A stretch of DNA of 64,000 nucleotides from Rathayibacter sp. VKM Ac-2760 (GCF_009834185.1 NZ_CP047173.1:2480001-2544000); one strand, 5' to 3'; counted from the stretch's first letter, positions 27,436 through 36,308 are shown. Program-made: numbers and translations. The notes: a model not told the origin generated them from the sequence alone.

Positions 27436-28749
27436 TCACCGCGCGGCCAGCCGCCACCTCCCGTCCGCCTCGCGGTCGACGAACCCGTTCGCGAGGCAGG
27501 TGCCGAGCATGTCGAGGGTCTCCGGGATCGACATCCCGGAGCGCTGAGCGAGCACCTCCGTTTCGTGCGCTCCCTCGCCGCGGAGGACGTCGAGCACTCG
27601 GGCGGCCACCCTCCTCGCATCGGGCGCCGTCGCCAGCACGTCACTCATCCCGAGCAGCTCGACGACCTCGGTCGCCGAGGTGACGCACGTGGCCGCGTAC
27701 TCGCGGAGGAGTCGATGGCAGCCGGCCGAGGACGCGCTGGTCACCGGTCCGGGCACTGACCCGAGCGGGCGACCGAGAGCCGCCGCGTGGCCGGCGGTGT
27801 TCAGCGACCCGGAGCGGGCGCCCGCTTCGACGACCACCGTCGCCGCCGTCGAGGCCGCGATCAGCCGGTTCCGTTGCAGGAAGCGCCACCGCGTCGGCGT
27901 GGTTCCCGGTGGCACCTCCGTCACGACGGAGCAGCCGGGCGTCGCGATGATGCGGTGCAGCAGGTCGGTGTGCGCCGTCGGGTAGAGACGGTCGGAGCCG
28001 CCGGCGAGGAAGGCCACCGTTCGTCCACCCGCGCCGAGGGCGGCCTTGTGCGCGACGGCGTCGATGCCGAAGGCCGCCCCGGAGACGACGAGGACTCCGC
28101 GCTCGGCGGTTCCGGCGGCGAGGTCCGCGGCGACGTGCTCGCCGTAGCCGGTCGCGGCTCGAGCGCCGACCACGGCCAGGCGGTGCGGCGTGATGAGGGC
28201 GAGGGGGTCGCCGCGACTCCAGAGCAGGAACGGGCTGTGCGGGCCGAGGTCGGCCAGTGAAGGCGGCCAACCGTCCGAGTCCGGCACCAGCAGCTGTGCG
28301 TCGAGGCGCTGCGCGATCTCCAGTCGCCGCGCCAGCAGAGCGCGGTCGACCCGAGGGCGCCAACGGGCCAGGCCGGCGGCGAGGACCCTCGCGCCGAGGT
28401 GCGGATCGGAATCCTCCTCCTCTTCGCTCGCCGGGTCGCTCGGGACGTCGACGGGGCCGCTGCTCCCGCGAGCAGCGTCCGAGGGGCCTCCGGAGAGCCG
28501 ATATGAACCCGCTCCAGACGCCTCCGCGAGGACATCCCCTGCGGACGCCGACCCCACCACCTGCGCCAGCGCTCCGCCGGCGCCGAAGCGCTCGATCAGC
28601 GTCCCCGCCACCGCATCCCCCGGTTCGGCGAGCGACGACCAGGCCGCTCGCGCGAGCGCCTCCACCGGATCGGACTCGCTTCCCTCGGGCAGCAGCCGGC
28701 GGGCGGAGCGCAGCTCGACCCGGTCGAACAGCTCCGCGACGGCGATCAT
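27436..28749 (-). CDS. dprA: DNA-processing protein DprA
   Basis: Binds incoming single-stranded DNA and loads RecA during transformation. 437 residues with an unusually long N-terminal part (residues ~1-160, including an acidic SEEEEDSDPHL stretch). The DprA Rossmann fold follows: AVVGARAATGYGEHVA, VSGAAFGIDAVAHKAAL and RFLQRNRLIAASTA. A winged-helix C-terminal domain (VLAQRSGMSIPETLDMLG) ends the protein. The ATG overlaps the comM stop by four bases (ATGA). In non-transformable actinobacteria its role is unclear. Confidence 0.95.
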   Translation of the reverse strand: MIAVAELFDRVELRSARRLLPEGSESDPVEALARAAWSSLAEPGDAVAGTLIERFGAGGALAQVVGSASAGDVLAEASGAGSYRLSGGPSDAARGSSGPVDVPSDPASEEEEDSDPHLGARVLAAGLARWRPRVDRALLARRLEIAQRLDAQLLVPDSDGWPPSLADLGPHSPFLLWSRGDPLALITPHRLAVVGARAATGYGEHVAADLAAGTAERGVLVVSGAAFGIDAVAHKAALGAGGRTVAFLAGGSDRLYPTAHTDLLHRIIATPGCSVVTEVPPGTTPTRWRFLQRNRLIAASTAATVVVEAGARSGSLNTAGHAAALGRPLGSVPGPVTSASSAGCHRLLREYAATCVTSATEVVELLGMSDVLATAPDARRVAARVLDVLRGEGAHETEVLAQRSGMSIPETLDMLGTCLANGFVDREADGRWRLAAR

Positions 28750-30284
28750 GAGGCGCCTCCCCGCAGGACCAGCGCTCGCGCGAGGTGCCCCGTGGTCGGT
28801 CGCTCGGCCTCGTCGAGGTCGGCGAGCGTCCAGGCGAGGCGCAGGACGCGGTCGTAGCCGCGCATCGTCACCAGACCTCGCTCCAGGGCGCGGTCCAGGG
28901 TGCTCGACTCCTGCGCGGTCGGCCGCTGCCCGGCCGCTCGGAGCCAGGCGCCGGAGACCTCGGCGTTCGTCGACCAGGGGGTGCCCGCCAGGCGCCCTCG
29001 CGCTCGGGCGCGAGCGGCGACCACCCGGGCGCGGGCCTGAGCGGTGGTGAGCCCCGGCTCGTCACGCCGTACCGCGAGCTGCGCGGCACCGATGCGGCGG
29101 ACGGAGAGGCGGATGTCGACGCGGTCGAGCAGCGGACCGCTCAGTCGGGCGAGATAGCGGCGCCGCACCGCGGGCGAGCACGTGCACACCTCCCCCCGGA
29201 TCCCGTGCCGCCCGCACGGGCACGGGTTCGCAGCGAGCACGAGCTGCACCCGCGCCGGGAACTCGGCCACCGCATTCGCTCGGTGGATGCGGATCACGCC
29301 CGACTCGAGCGGCTGCCGCAGCGCGTCGAGCGCGACGGACGAGAACTCGGGGGCCTCGTCGAGGAAGAGCACGCCCCGGGTGGCGCGTGCCACGGCTCCC
29401 GGGCGGATGCGGCCGCTCCCCCCGCCGACGATCGCCGCCGCGGAGGCCGAGTGGTGCGGGCTCTCGAACGGCGGGCGCCGCACGAGAGCGCCGCCGGTGT
29501 GCTCGCCGACGAGCGAGCGCATGCAGGTCGCCTCGAGCGCGGCCTCGTCGTCGAGGTCCGGCAGGATCCCGGGCAGTCGCGACGCGAGCATCGTCTTGCC
29601 CGCGCCGGGCGGCCCGAGCAGGAACACGTGATGCCCACCGGCCGCCGCCGCGACCATCGCCGCGGCGGCCTCCTCGTTGCCGATCACGTCCGCGAGGTCG
29701 AGCCGCGACTCCGGCTCGACGGCGACAGGCGACGGGCGTGCGGCCCGCTCCGCCAGCGCCGGCACCTCCCACTCCGCCCCGTGCCACACCGCCGCCGCGG
29801 CGAGCGAGGACACCGCGATCACGTCCACCCCGTCGACCAGCTCGGCCTCGAGCCGGTCGTCGTCGGGCACCATCACCCGCCGCCGGCCCTCACTCGCCGC
29901 AGCGAGCACCGCCGGGAGCACCCCGGGCACCGAGCGCAGCCGCCCGTCGAGCCCGAGCTCGCCGATGTGCACCACCGCCGCCACCGACTCCCGGTTCACC
30001 TCCCCCAGCGCCGCCAGCGCCGCGAGCCCGATCGCCAGATCGAACGCCGACCCGTGCTTGGGCATCGCCGCCGGCGACAGGTTCACCGTGATCTTGTACT
30101 CCGCGATCACACTCCCCGAGTTGATCGCCGCCGACCGCACCCGCTCCTTCGCCTGCGACAGCGCCGCATCCGGCAACCCGATGATCATCATTCCCGGCGT
30201 GCCGTCGGCGGAGTGCGCCTCGACACCGACCACCGCGCCGCTGAAGCCGACCAGCCCGACCGCGGACGTCCGCCCCAGCCCCAT
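28746..30284 (-). CDS. comM: YifB/ComM-family Mg-chelatase-like AAA+ ATPase
   Basis: 512 residues from an ATG whose A is shared with the last base of the yraN stop (TGATG). An N-terminal Lon-like domain (GLVGFSGAVVGVEAHSADG, GLPDAALSQAKERVRSA) precedes the AAA+ module: Walker A GPPGAGKTM, Walker B RGVLFLDEAPEF, and a cysteine cluster CPCGRHG...CTCSP. ComM is a hexameric branch-migration helicase in natural transformation. Coupled translation with dprA fits a shared DNA-uptake or recombination role. Confidence 0.94.
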   Translation of the reverse strand: MGLGRTSAVGLVGFSGAVVGVEAHSADGTPGMMIIGLPDAALSQAKERVRSAAINSGSVIAEYKITVNLSPAAMPKHGSAFDLAIGLAALAALGEVNRESVAAVVHIGELGLDGRLRSVPGVLPAVLAAASEGRRRVMVPDDDRLEAELVDGVDVIAVSSLAAAAVWHGAEWEVPALAERAARPSPVAVEPESRLDLADVIGNEEAAAAMVAAAAGGHHVFLLGPPGAGKTMLASRLPGILPDLDDEAALEATCMRSLVGEHTGGALVRRPPFESPHHSASAAAIVGGGSGRIRPGAVARATRGVLFLDEAPEFSSVALDALRQPLESGVIRIHRANAVAEFPARVQLVLAANPCPCGRHGIRGEVCTCSPAVRRRYLARLSGPLLDRVDIRLSVRRIGAAQLAVRRDEPGLTTAQARARVVAARARARGRLAGTPWSTNAEVSGAWLRAAGQRPTAQESSTLDRALERGLVTMRGYDRVLRLAWTLADLDEAERPTTGHLARALVLRGGAS

Positions 30285-30637
30285 CACGCCACCGCCCGGA
30301 TGTGCCGCACCTGCGTCGGCACACCCTCCGGCGCCACGATGCCCACCGCATCGATCCGCAGATGCTGCCACCGCTGATCATGCGCATGCGCCCAGGCATA
30401 CGCCAGCCGCCGCAACCGCTGCCCCTTCACCCGCGTGATCGCCTCGACCGGCAGCCCGAACCGCGTCGAGGACCGCGTCTTCACCTCCACCACCACCAAC
30501 GCCACACCCTCGCGCGCCACGATGTCCAACTCCCCCTCACGCACCCGCCAATTGCGGTCGAGGATCTCGAAACCACGCTCCCGCAGATGCGCCACGGCGA
30601 TCTCCTCGCCGCGGCGGCCCAACTCGTCCTTGTCCAT
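30284..30637 (-). CDS. YraN family endonuclease-like protein (UPF0102)
   Basis: 117 residues. The start is ATG 30637, with GGGAGG upstream. Core motif GELDIVAREGVALVVVEVKTR is that of Holliday-junction resolvase-like nucleases (E..D..ExK). Conserved neighbour of comM and DUF2469; function not established. It begins the yraN-comM-dprA run. Confidence 0.93.
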   Translation of the reverse strand: MDKDELGRRGEEIAVAHLRERGFEILDRNWRVREGELDIVAREGVALVVVEVKTRSSTRFGLPVEAITRVKGQRLRRLAYAWAHAHDQRWQHLRIDAVGIVAPEGVPTQVRHIRAVA

Positions 30638-30787
30638 GCAGAACCTCCCGCGGGAAGAGTCGCCGAGGTCGGAAGCGGGTGGGGCGGCGGGCGGCGGATC
30701 TGGGGAGGGATCACGCGAGGAGGAGCTGTGGAGGGGGATCGGGTGGGGCGACGCTTCCACTACATCAGCGTGTGCGACTGTGGGGGC

Positions 30788-30826
30788 GGGTCTCGATACG
30801 CCGCCTACGGCGGCTACTCGACCAGC
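30788..30826. repeat. REP-like palindromic unit upstream of the Gfo/Idh/MocA gene
   Basis: GGGTCTCGATACGCC then CGGCGGCTACTCGACCAGC, with a GCCGCC-TA-CGGCGGC-type hairpin in the middle. A degenerate half unit follows to about 30855. It sits in the 327-bp gap (30638-30964) between divergent yraN and the oxidoreductase gene; the rest of that gap shows no ORF or convincing promoter. Confidence 0.85.
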
Positions 30827-30964
30827 AGGTGGCCTGTGGCGGCCACTCGACCAGCGGGAGGGCCGTGGCGGGTGCCCGACCAGCGGACGTTGCCACAGAC
30901 CAGCCGTCGACCGCCGCCACCTCGAACCCCTGAACAACGCCCCCGACCGAAGGACTCCCCCGCC

Positions 30965-32302
30965 ATGACGACCACCCGCCTCCGCTACGCCCTGATCGGC
31001 GCCGGGCACCGCGCCGAGATGTACGTCCGGGCGATCGCCGGACCGCACGCGGAGGTGGCCGAGCTCGTCGCGGTCGTCGAGGCCAACCCGACGCGGGCCG
31101 AGTACGCGGCGGAGGCGGCGGTGCGCCACGGTGCGCCCGCGCGCCCGCGGCTCGCCGGTCCGGACGACCTCGAGCGCGTCCTCGCCGAGGAGCGCGTCGA
31201 CCGCGTGATCGTGACCACGCCCGACGTCACCCACGCCGGTTTCCTCGACCGCTGCCTGCGCGCCGGGGTGGACGTCGTCGTGGAGAAGCCGCTCACCATC
31301 GACGAGGCCGGCGCCCGGCTCGTCGCGGAGTCGGCCCGCGCCACCGGCCGCACCCCGGTGATCACCTTCAACTACCGCTACTCGCCGCGCAACTCGGCCC
31401 TGAAGGAGCTGGTGGCGAGCGGCGCGATCGGCACCGTCACGTCGCTCTCGTTCGAGTGGCTCCTCGACACCTCGCACGGTGCCGACTACTTCCGCCGCTG
31501 GCACCGCGACAAGCCCGTCTCCGGTGGACTGCTCGTGCACAAGGCCTCGCACCACTTCGACCTGGTCAACTGGTGGCTCGACGACGTGCCCGAGCGCGTC
31601 TTCGCCTCCGGCGGGCTCCGCTTCTACGGAGCGGAGAACGCCGAGCGCCACGAGCGCAGCGTGAGCCAGGACCGCGGGAGCGACGACGCCTCGTCAGCGG
31701 ACCCGTTCGCCCTGGACATGCGCCGGGACGCGCGCCTGAGCGCCCTCTACCTCGACGCCGAGCATCACGACGGCTACCGCCGCGACCGGTCGGCCTTCGA
31801 TCCGGGGATCACGATCGAGGACAACCTGGCCCTGATCGTCGACTACCGCGGCGGCGCGACGCTGAGCTACGCCCTGCACGCGCACTCGCCGTGGGAGGGC
31901 TATCGCGTCGCGATCAACGGCACTCTCGGCCGGGTGGAGCTCGACGTGGTCGAGCGCGGCGCCGTGCTGCCCGACGAGGACGGCCGGATCGCGGTCGACC
32001 GCTCCGCCACGGGTGCGGCGGCGCACGCCTACGGACTGCGCCCGAACGGGGAGCGGCTGCTCCTGCAGCGGCACTGGGAGGCGGCCGTCGAGGTCCCGAT
32101 CACGAGTGCGGCCGGAGCGCACGGCGGCGGGGACGACCGGATGCTGCGCGACCTCTTCCGCGGGGCGGACGAGGACCCGCTCGGCAGGGCCGCCGACTAC
32201 CGCGACGGGCTCCGCTCGATCGCGGTCGGCATCGCGGGCAACCGCTCGCTCGAGTCGGGACGCGCCGTGCGGGTCGCGGAGCTCGGGGTACTGCCGGAGT
32301 GA
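30965..32302 (+). CDS. Gfo/Idh/MocA family NAD(P)-dependent oxidoreductase
   Basis: 445 residues. N-terminal Rossmann fold with ALIGAGHRAEMYVRAI (dinucleotide-binding loop), VVEKPLTIDEAGA (the family EKP motif), then the C-terminal alpha/beta domain with NYRYSPRNSALKEL and KASHHFDLVNWWLDD (His likely catalytic). It probably oxidises or reduces a sugar or inositol derivative; the substrate cannot be told. It is on the plus strand between the minus-strand DUF2469 and yraN genes, which are neighbours in related genomes, and is flanked by same-orientation REP-like units, so it looks inserted. Confidence 0.88.
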   Translation: MTTTRLRYALIGAGHRAEMYVRAIAGPHAEVAELVAVVEANPTRAEYAAEAAVRHGAPARPRLAGPDDLERVLAEERVDRVIVTTPDVTHAGFLDRCLRAGVDVVVEKPLTIDEAGARLVAESARATGRTPVITFNYRYSPRNSALKELVASGAIGTVTSLSFEWLLDTSHGADYFRRWHRDKPVSGGLLVHKASHHFDLVNWWLDDVPERVFASGGLRFYGAENAERHERSVSQDRGSDDASSADPFALDMRRDARLSALYLDAEHHDGYRRDRSAFDPGITIEDNLALIVDYRGGATLSYALHAHSPWEGYRVAINGTLGRVELDVVERGAVLPDEDGRIAVDRSATGAAAHAYGLRPNGERLLLQRHWEAAVEVPITSAAGAHGGGDDRMLRDLFRGADEDPLGRAADYRDGLRSIAVGIAGNRSLESGRAVRVAELGVLPE

Positions 32303-32351
32303 GGCGGGTGGCCGGGGTCGGCATCCTCGGAGGCGTCCTGCGGACGGCCGT

Positions 32352-32390
32352 GGGTCTCGATACGCCGCCTTCGGCGGCTACTCGACCAGC
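32352..32390. repeat. REP-like palindromic unit downstream of the Gfo/Idh/MocA gene
   Basis: GGGTCTCGATACGCC followed by GCCTTCGGCGGC and TACTCGACCAGC: nearly identical to, and in the same orientation as, the unit at 30788. It occupies the 96-bp gap between the convergent oxidoreductase and DUF2469 genes and may act as their terminator. Confidence 0.85.
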
Positions 32391-32398
32391 GAGGGGGG

Positions 32399-32722
32399 CT
32401 ACTCGTCGAGGGCGAGCTCCTTCGGGAGCTCGAACTCCTTGCGGGAGAGCTCCTCGACGTTGACGTCCTTGAAGGTCAGCACGCGGACGGACTTCACGAA
32501 GCGGTCGGAGCGGTAGACGTCCCAGACCCAGACGTCGCGCATGGTCAGCTCGAAGTAGAAGTCGTGCTCGGTGTCGCGGCGGACCAGCTCGACCTCGTTG
32601 GCGAGGTAGAAGCGCCGCTCGGTCTCGACGACGTACGAGAACTGCGAGACGACGTCGCGGTACTCCCGGTACAGTGCCAGCTCGACCTCGCGGTCGTAGT
32701 CCTCGAACTCGTCCTCATCCAT
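32399..32722 (-). CDS. DUF2469 family protein
   Basis: 107 residues, starting MDEDEFEDYDREVELALYRE, with the aromatic-rich core TERRFYLANEVELVRRD and DVWVWDVYRSDRFVKSVR. A small actinobacterial family always near rnhB and yraN; function unknown. Highly acidic at both ends, no membrane segment. Follows rnhB on the same strand after 28 bp. Confidence 0.93.
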   Translation of the reverse strand: MDEDEFEDYDREVELALYREYRDVVSQFSYVVETERRFYLANEVELVRRDTEHDFYFELTMRDVWVWDVYRSDRFVKSVRVLTFKDVNVEELSRKEFELPKELALDE

Positions 32723-32750
32723 CGTTCACCAATCCTACGCCGAGGCGGCC

Positions 32751-33425
32751 CTATACCGGGACGGCGGCGGCGTCGCGCGACTTCGACAGCCAGGTCACGC
32801 GGTGCAGCGGCGACGGCCCGACGCGGTCCAGCCCCGCCCAGTGCGCGGCGCTGCCGTAGCCCTTGTTGCTGTCCCAGGCGTAGTCCGTGAAGTCGTCGTG
32901 GTGGCGCACCATCTGGCCGTCGCGGCCGACCTTCGCCAGCACGGAGGCGGCCGAGACGGAGGCGCAGTCGCGGTCGGCCTTGATCCGGGTGACGATCGTC
33001 AGCTCCGCCGCCCAGGGCCCGAGGGCGGGCGTCAGCCAGTCGTGCTTGCCGTCGAGCAGGACGACGGCGCGGGAGAGGTCCACGCCCTGCTCCACCAGCC
33101 GCTCGATCCCGCGCGAGGCGGCCCGGCCGAGCCCGGCGATGATTCCGGTGTCGTCGATCTCGTCGGCGGAGGACTCGCCGATCGCCCAGCCGGACACCCA
33201 CTTCACGACACCCGGCAGCAGCGCCTCGCGCCGCGCCGGAGCGAGCAGCTTCGAGTCGCGCAGGCCCTCCGGGAAGCGACCGCACCGCGCACCGATCGCG
33301 ACGACGCCGACGGAGACCGGGCCGGCGATCGCGCCGCGGCCGACCTCGTCGCAGCCGATGACGCTCTCGTAGCCCTCGCGGAAGAGCCGGCGCTCCTGAC
33401 GGAGATCCGGGTCGGTGACGACCAC
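32751..33425 (-). CDS. rnhB: ribonuclease HII
   Basis: Cleaves RNA in RNA-DNA hybrids, removing misincorporated ribonucleotides. 224 residues; GCDEVGRGAIAGPV carries the first two catalytic acids (Asp26, Glu27), RIKADRDCASVSAASVLAKV and the distal GSAAHW are also typical. GTG start at 33425 immediately abuts the lepB stop (no gap), so translation is coupled. Confidence 0.95.
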   Translation of the reverse strand: MVVTDPDLRQERRLFREGYESVIGCDEVGRGAIAGPVSVGVVAIGARCGRFPEGLRDSKLLAPARREALLPGVVKWVSGWAIGESSADEIDDTGIIAGLGRAASRGIERLVEQGVDLSRAVVLLDGKHDWLTPALGPWAAELTIVTRIKADRDCASVSAASVLAKVGRDGQMVRHHDDFTDYAWDSNKGYGSAAHWAGLDRVGPSPLHRVTWLSKSRDAAAVPV

Positions 33426-34244
33426 CTAGCCCTCGCCGCTCGTCGTCGGCTGCGCCTCGGAGTGGTCCTCGGCCGCTTCGGTCTCGACGCCGCGGAAGAC
33501 CGACGGGTAGTCGTCCAGCCAGGCCCACTGCTGCACGGGCCACGTCACCAGGATCGCGCGGCCGACGACGTTGTCGATCGGCACGAAGCCGTTGCCCGGC
33601 TTGTCGGTGTTGTAGCGGGAGTCGGCGGAGTTGTAGCGGTTGTCGCCCATCACCCAGAGCGAGCCCTCGGGGACGACCACGTCGAACGGGGTCGCCGAGA
33701 CGGCCTGCACGCCGTCGGGGAGCTTCACGTACGGCTCGGAGACGGGGTTGCCGTTGATCTCGATCTGCCCGAGCGGGGTGCAGCAGGTCACGTGGTCGCC
33801 GGGCAGGCCGATGACGCGCTTGATGAGGTGGTCGTTGCTGTCCGGCGCGGTGAGGCCGACGAGCGCGAGCGCGGAGTCGACGGCGGCCTGGAAGGCGGGG
33901 ACGTCGGGCTCGGTGGTCGGCGAGAGCCAGCCGCCCGGATCGCGGAAGACGACGACGTCTCCTCGCGAGATCGGCACCAGATCCGGCACGAGCTCGTTCA
34001 CCAGGATCCGGTCGTTCTCGACCAGCGTCTGCTCCATCGAGGAGGACGGGATGTAGAACGAGCGGATCAGGAACGTCTTGACCAGGAACGACACCAGGAC
34101 GGCGACCACGACGATGATCAGCACGTCGCGGAGGAAGAGCAGGACCCCTCGGCGCCGGCGGCCGGGCGGGTGCTCGTCGCCCGGTTCGGCGGAGTGACGA
34201 CCGCCCTCGTGCGGGATCGTCACGGGGGCCGTGCTGTCAGTCAT
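33426..34244 (-). CDS. lepB: signal peptidase I
   Basis: Membrane-bound serine protease removing Sec and Tat signal peptides. 272 residues from ATG 34244; a hydrophilic N-terminus, one membrane anchor (LLFLRDVLIIVVVAVLVSFL, residues 35-54), then the catalytic domain outside: Ser69 in IPSSSMEQTL and Lys142 in HLIKRVIGLPGDHV; WVMGDNRYNSADSR is box E. Follows rplS after a strong hairpin; precedes rnhB without a gap. Confidence 0.95.
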   Translation of the reverse strand: MTDSTAPVTIPHEGGRHSAEPGDEHPPGRRRRGVLLFLRDVLIIVVVAVLVSFLVKTFLIRSFYIPSSSMEQTLVENDRILVNELVPDLVPISRGDVVVFRDPGGWLSPTTEPDVPAFQAAVDSALALVGLTAPDSNDHLIKRVIGLPGDHVTCCTPLGQIEINGNPVSEPYVKLPDGVQAVSATPFDVVVPEGSLWVMGDNRYNSADSRYNTDKPGNGFVPIDNVVGRAILVTWPVQQWAWLDDYPSVFRGVETEAAEDHSEAQPTTSGEG

Positions 34245-34330
34245 GCGTGCCGTGGCCCCTACTGTGGTCGACCCGCGCACTGCCGCGCCGGTCTGTGGAT
34301 CACCGGGTCGTACCGCCCCGGGAAAGGGTC

Positions 34331-34363
34331 GGACCCCGGTCCATCATAGATGGGCCGGGGTCC
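34331..34363 (-). terminator. strong hairpin between rplS and lepB
   Basis: GGACCCCGGTCCAT (34331-34344) pairs with ATGGGCCGGGGTCC (34350-34363), 13 of 14 positions, five-base loop CATAG. It lies 24 bp after the rplS stop on the minus strand and 87 bp before the lepB ATG. No T run. Likely terminates or attenuates rplS transcription. Confidence 0.75.
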
Positions 34364-34386
34364 GGGTGAAGCTGTGCGGGCGCCGC

Positions 34387-34734
34387 TCAGGCGTCGCGCT
34401 TCTCCTTGATCTTCGCCTTCTTGCCGCGGAGGTTGCGGAGGTAGTAGAGCTTCGCGCGGCGGACGTCGCCGCGGGTGACGACCTCGATGTGGTCGATCAC
34501 CGGGGAGTGCACCGGGAAGGTGCGCTCGACGCCGACCTGGAAGCTGACCTTGCGGACCGTGAAGGTCTCGCGGACGCCCTCGTTGGAGCGGCCGATGACG
34601 ACGCCCTGGAAGATCTGGATGCGCGAGCGGGTGCCCTCGACGATGTTGACGTGCACCTTGACGGTGTCGCCGGCGCGGAACTCGGGGATGTCGGTGCGGA
34701 GGGAAGCCGCATCGAGTGAGTCGAGGATGTGCAT
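34387..34734 (-). CDS. rplS: 50S ribosomal protein L19
   Basis: 115 residues, normal length. MHILDSLDAASLRTDIPEF, FRAGDTVKVHVNIVEGTRSR and the C-terminal YYLRNLRGKKAKIKEKRDA are diagnostic. ATG 34734. A good promoter lies about 110 bp upstream, and a strong hairpin follows, so it may be a single-gene transcription unit inside the conserved block. Confidence 0.97.
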   Translation of the reverse strand: MHILDSLDAASLRTDIPEFRAGDTVKVHVNIVEGTRSRIQIFQGVVIGRSNEGVRETFTVRKVSFQVGVERTFPVHSPVIDHIEVVTRGDVRRAKLYYLRNLRGKKAKIKEKRDA

Positions 34735-34850
34735 GTTCAGTCGCTCTCCGTGCCCGCCACAGGTCGAACACCGTTTCGGTGATGGAAGTCGGTCGTGCCC
34801 ACGTCGTCGCGGCTCCCCTGTGGCAGAGCCTGCGCGAGGCACAAGCGCTC

Positions 34851-34880
34851 ATTCTGCCACGGCGCCGGAGCGCCCGTCAA
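34851..34880 (-). promoter_or_regulatory. rplS promoter
   Basis: On the minus strand: TTGACG (34880-34875), 18-bp spacer ending in TGG, then CAGAAT (34856-34851), i.e. a near-consensus -35 with an extended -10. It predicts a leader of about 110 nt before the rplS ATG. Confidence 0.7.
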
Positions 34881-34923
34881 AGCGACGCCCCGGTCGGGGA
34901 GGCGGGCGCACTCCCCCACCACG

Positions 34924-34963
34924 CGAAAGTTGCGGTGGTCGAGCGCGACTACCGCGACTTTCG
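34924..34963. repeat. long 18-bp stem hairpin in the rplS upstream gap
   Basis: Arms 34924-34941 (CGAAAGTTGCGGTGGTCG) and 34946-34963 (CGACTACCGCGACTTTCG), loop AGCG. Sixteen pairs are Watson-Crick; the other two are G-U only if the plus strand is the RNA, and A-C mismatches on the minus strand. It lies between two minus-strand genes, downstream of the 162-codon membrane protein gene and upstream of the rplS promoter. Could be a terminator or a REP-like element. Confidence 0.75.
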
Positions 34964-34996
34964 AGGGATCGACCCGGGGACGGCGGCTCGAGAGCG

Positions 34997-35482
34997 TCAG
35001 AGGACGATCGTCTGACCGTCCTGAGGGCGGTCGGGGTCGAAGCGCTCGTCCGTCACGGGGGGCGGACCGCCCTGGGCCTGCACCTCGGCGGCCGCGGCGA
35101 ACGCGAGGAGCGTCGCCCGCGCGTCCGTGAGGAACCGCCAGCCGGAGTGGGCGAACGCGGCGACGCCCAGCACGATCGAGAGCAGGCCGAGAGCCCACGC
35201 CCCGGGCGGGAAGAAGCCGAAGGCGATCAGGGAGGCGTGCCAGGCGCCGACCGCGGCCAGATCGCCCCAGGCGGGCGTCCTCGTCGGCCGCACGGTCACT
35301 CGAAACGCCACGATGCTCGCGACGACGGCCAGGGCGACCGCCAGAATAGGGAGGGCGATGACCAGGCCGAGCACGGTCCACCCGCTCGATCCTCCGAAGA
35401 GTCCGTACCCCAGGAGGATCCAGAGCGGCAGGACGACCGCCGCCGGGTACAGCCAGGAACCGAAAGCCCGTCTCGTGCGCAT
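34997..35482 (-). CDS. small membrane protein, function unknown
   Basis: 161 residues from ATG 35482. A basic start (MRTRRAFGSW) is followed by four hydrophobic segments (PAAVVLPLWILLGYGLF, TVLGLVIALPILAVALAVV, WHASLIAFGFF, ALGLLSIVLGVAAFAHSGW) and a hydrophilic tail ending PDRPQDGQTIVL. No recognised family. It is divergent from map with 58 bp between. The ribosome site is weak, and a longer frame to 35647 exists but would overlap map; the inner ATG is preferred. Confidence 0.65.
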   Translation of the reverse strand: MRTRRAFGSWLYPAAVVLPLWILLGYGLFGGSSGWTVLGLVIALPILAVALAVVASIVAFRVTVRPTRTPAWGDLAAVGAWHASLIAFGFFPPGAWALGLLSIVLGVAAFAHSGWRFLTDARATLLAFAAAAEVQAQGGPPPVTDERFDPDRPQDGQTIVL

Positions 35483-35540
35483 GCACCGACGGTACCCACG
35501 ACCGCTGAAGAACGCCTCAGCGACCACCGAGAGGATCAGC

Positions 35541-36308
35541 ATGATCGAGCTGCGCACACCCGCCGAGATCGAGGAGATGCGCCCGGCCGGCCGCTTCGTC
35601 GCCGAGGTGCTGAAGGCGACGTCCGCCGCCGCGGCCGTGGGCGTCAACCTGCTCGAGCTCGACCGCCTCGCTCACGACATGATCCGCTCGGCCGGCGCGG
35701 AGTCCTGCTACATCGACTACCACCCGTCGTTCGGCGCCAGCCCGTTCGGCAAGGTGATCTGCACGTCGGTCAACGACGCCGTGCTGCACGGGCTGCCCTT
35801 CGACTACCGCCTGCGCGACGGCGACCTGCTGACCCTCGACTTCGCCGCCTCCGTCGACGGCTGGGTCGCCGACTCGGCGCTGACCGTCGCCGTCGGCACG
35901 CCGCGCCCGGAGGACCTGAAGCTGGTCGACACCACGACCCGCGCACTCGAGGCCGGCATCGCCGCCGCGCAGCCGGGCAGGAAGATCGGCGACATCTCGG
36001 CCGCGATCGCCGCGGTCGCGCGGGCCGAGGGCCTGAGCATCAACACCGACTTCGGCGGGCACGGCGTCGGCCGCACGATGCACGGCGACCCGCACATCGC
36101 CAACGACGGCCGCGCCGGCCGCGGCTACCCGTTGCGCCCGGGCCTCGTCGTCGCGATCGAGCCGTGGTTCCTGCAGACCACCGACGAGATCTACACCGAC
36201 AAGGACGGCTGGACCCTCCGCAGCCGCGACGGCTCGCGCGGCGCGCACATGGAGCACACGATCGCGATCACGGAGACGGGCAACATCGTGCTCTCCGCTC
36301 GGGACTGA
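35541..36308 (+). CDS. map: type I methionine aminopeptidase
   Basis: Removes N-terminal Met from nascent proteins; 255 residues, dinuclear metal enzyme. MIELRTPAEIEEMRPAGRFV opens the protein. Metal-site sequences: LLTLDFAASVDGW and DSALTVAVG (both Asp), GHGVGRTMH (His), IEPWF (Glu) and MEHTIAI (Glu). ATG 35541 with GAGAGGA upstream. It stands between rplS and trmD on the opposite strand from that block. An additional map copy is common in actinobacteria. Confidence 0.93.
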   Translation: MIELRTPAEIEEMRPAGRFVAEVLKATSAAAAVGVNLLELDRLAHDMIRSAGAESCYIDYHPSFGASPFGKVICTSVNDAVLHGLPFDYRLRDGDLLTLDFAASVDGWVADSALTVAVGTPRPEDLKLVDTTTRALEAGIAAAQPGRKIGDISAAIAAVARAEGLSINTDFGGHGVGRTMHGDPHIANDGRAGRGYPLRPGLVVAIEPWFLQTTDEIYTDKDGWTLRSRDGSRGAHMEHTIAITETGNIVLSARD

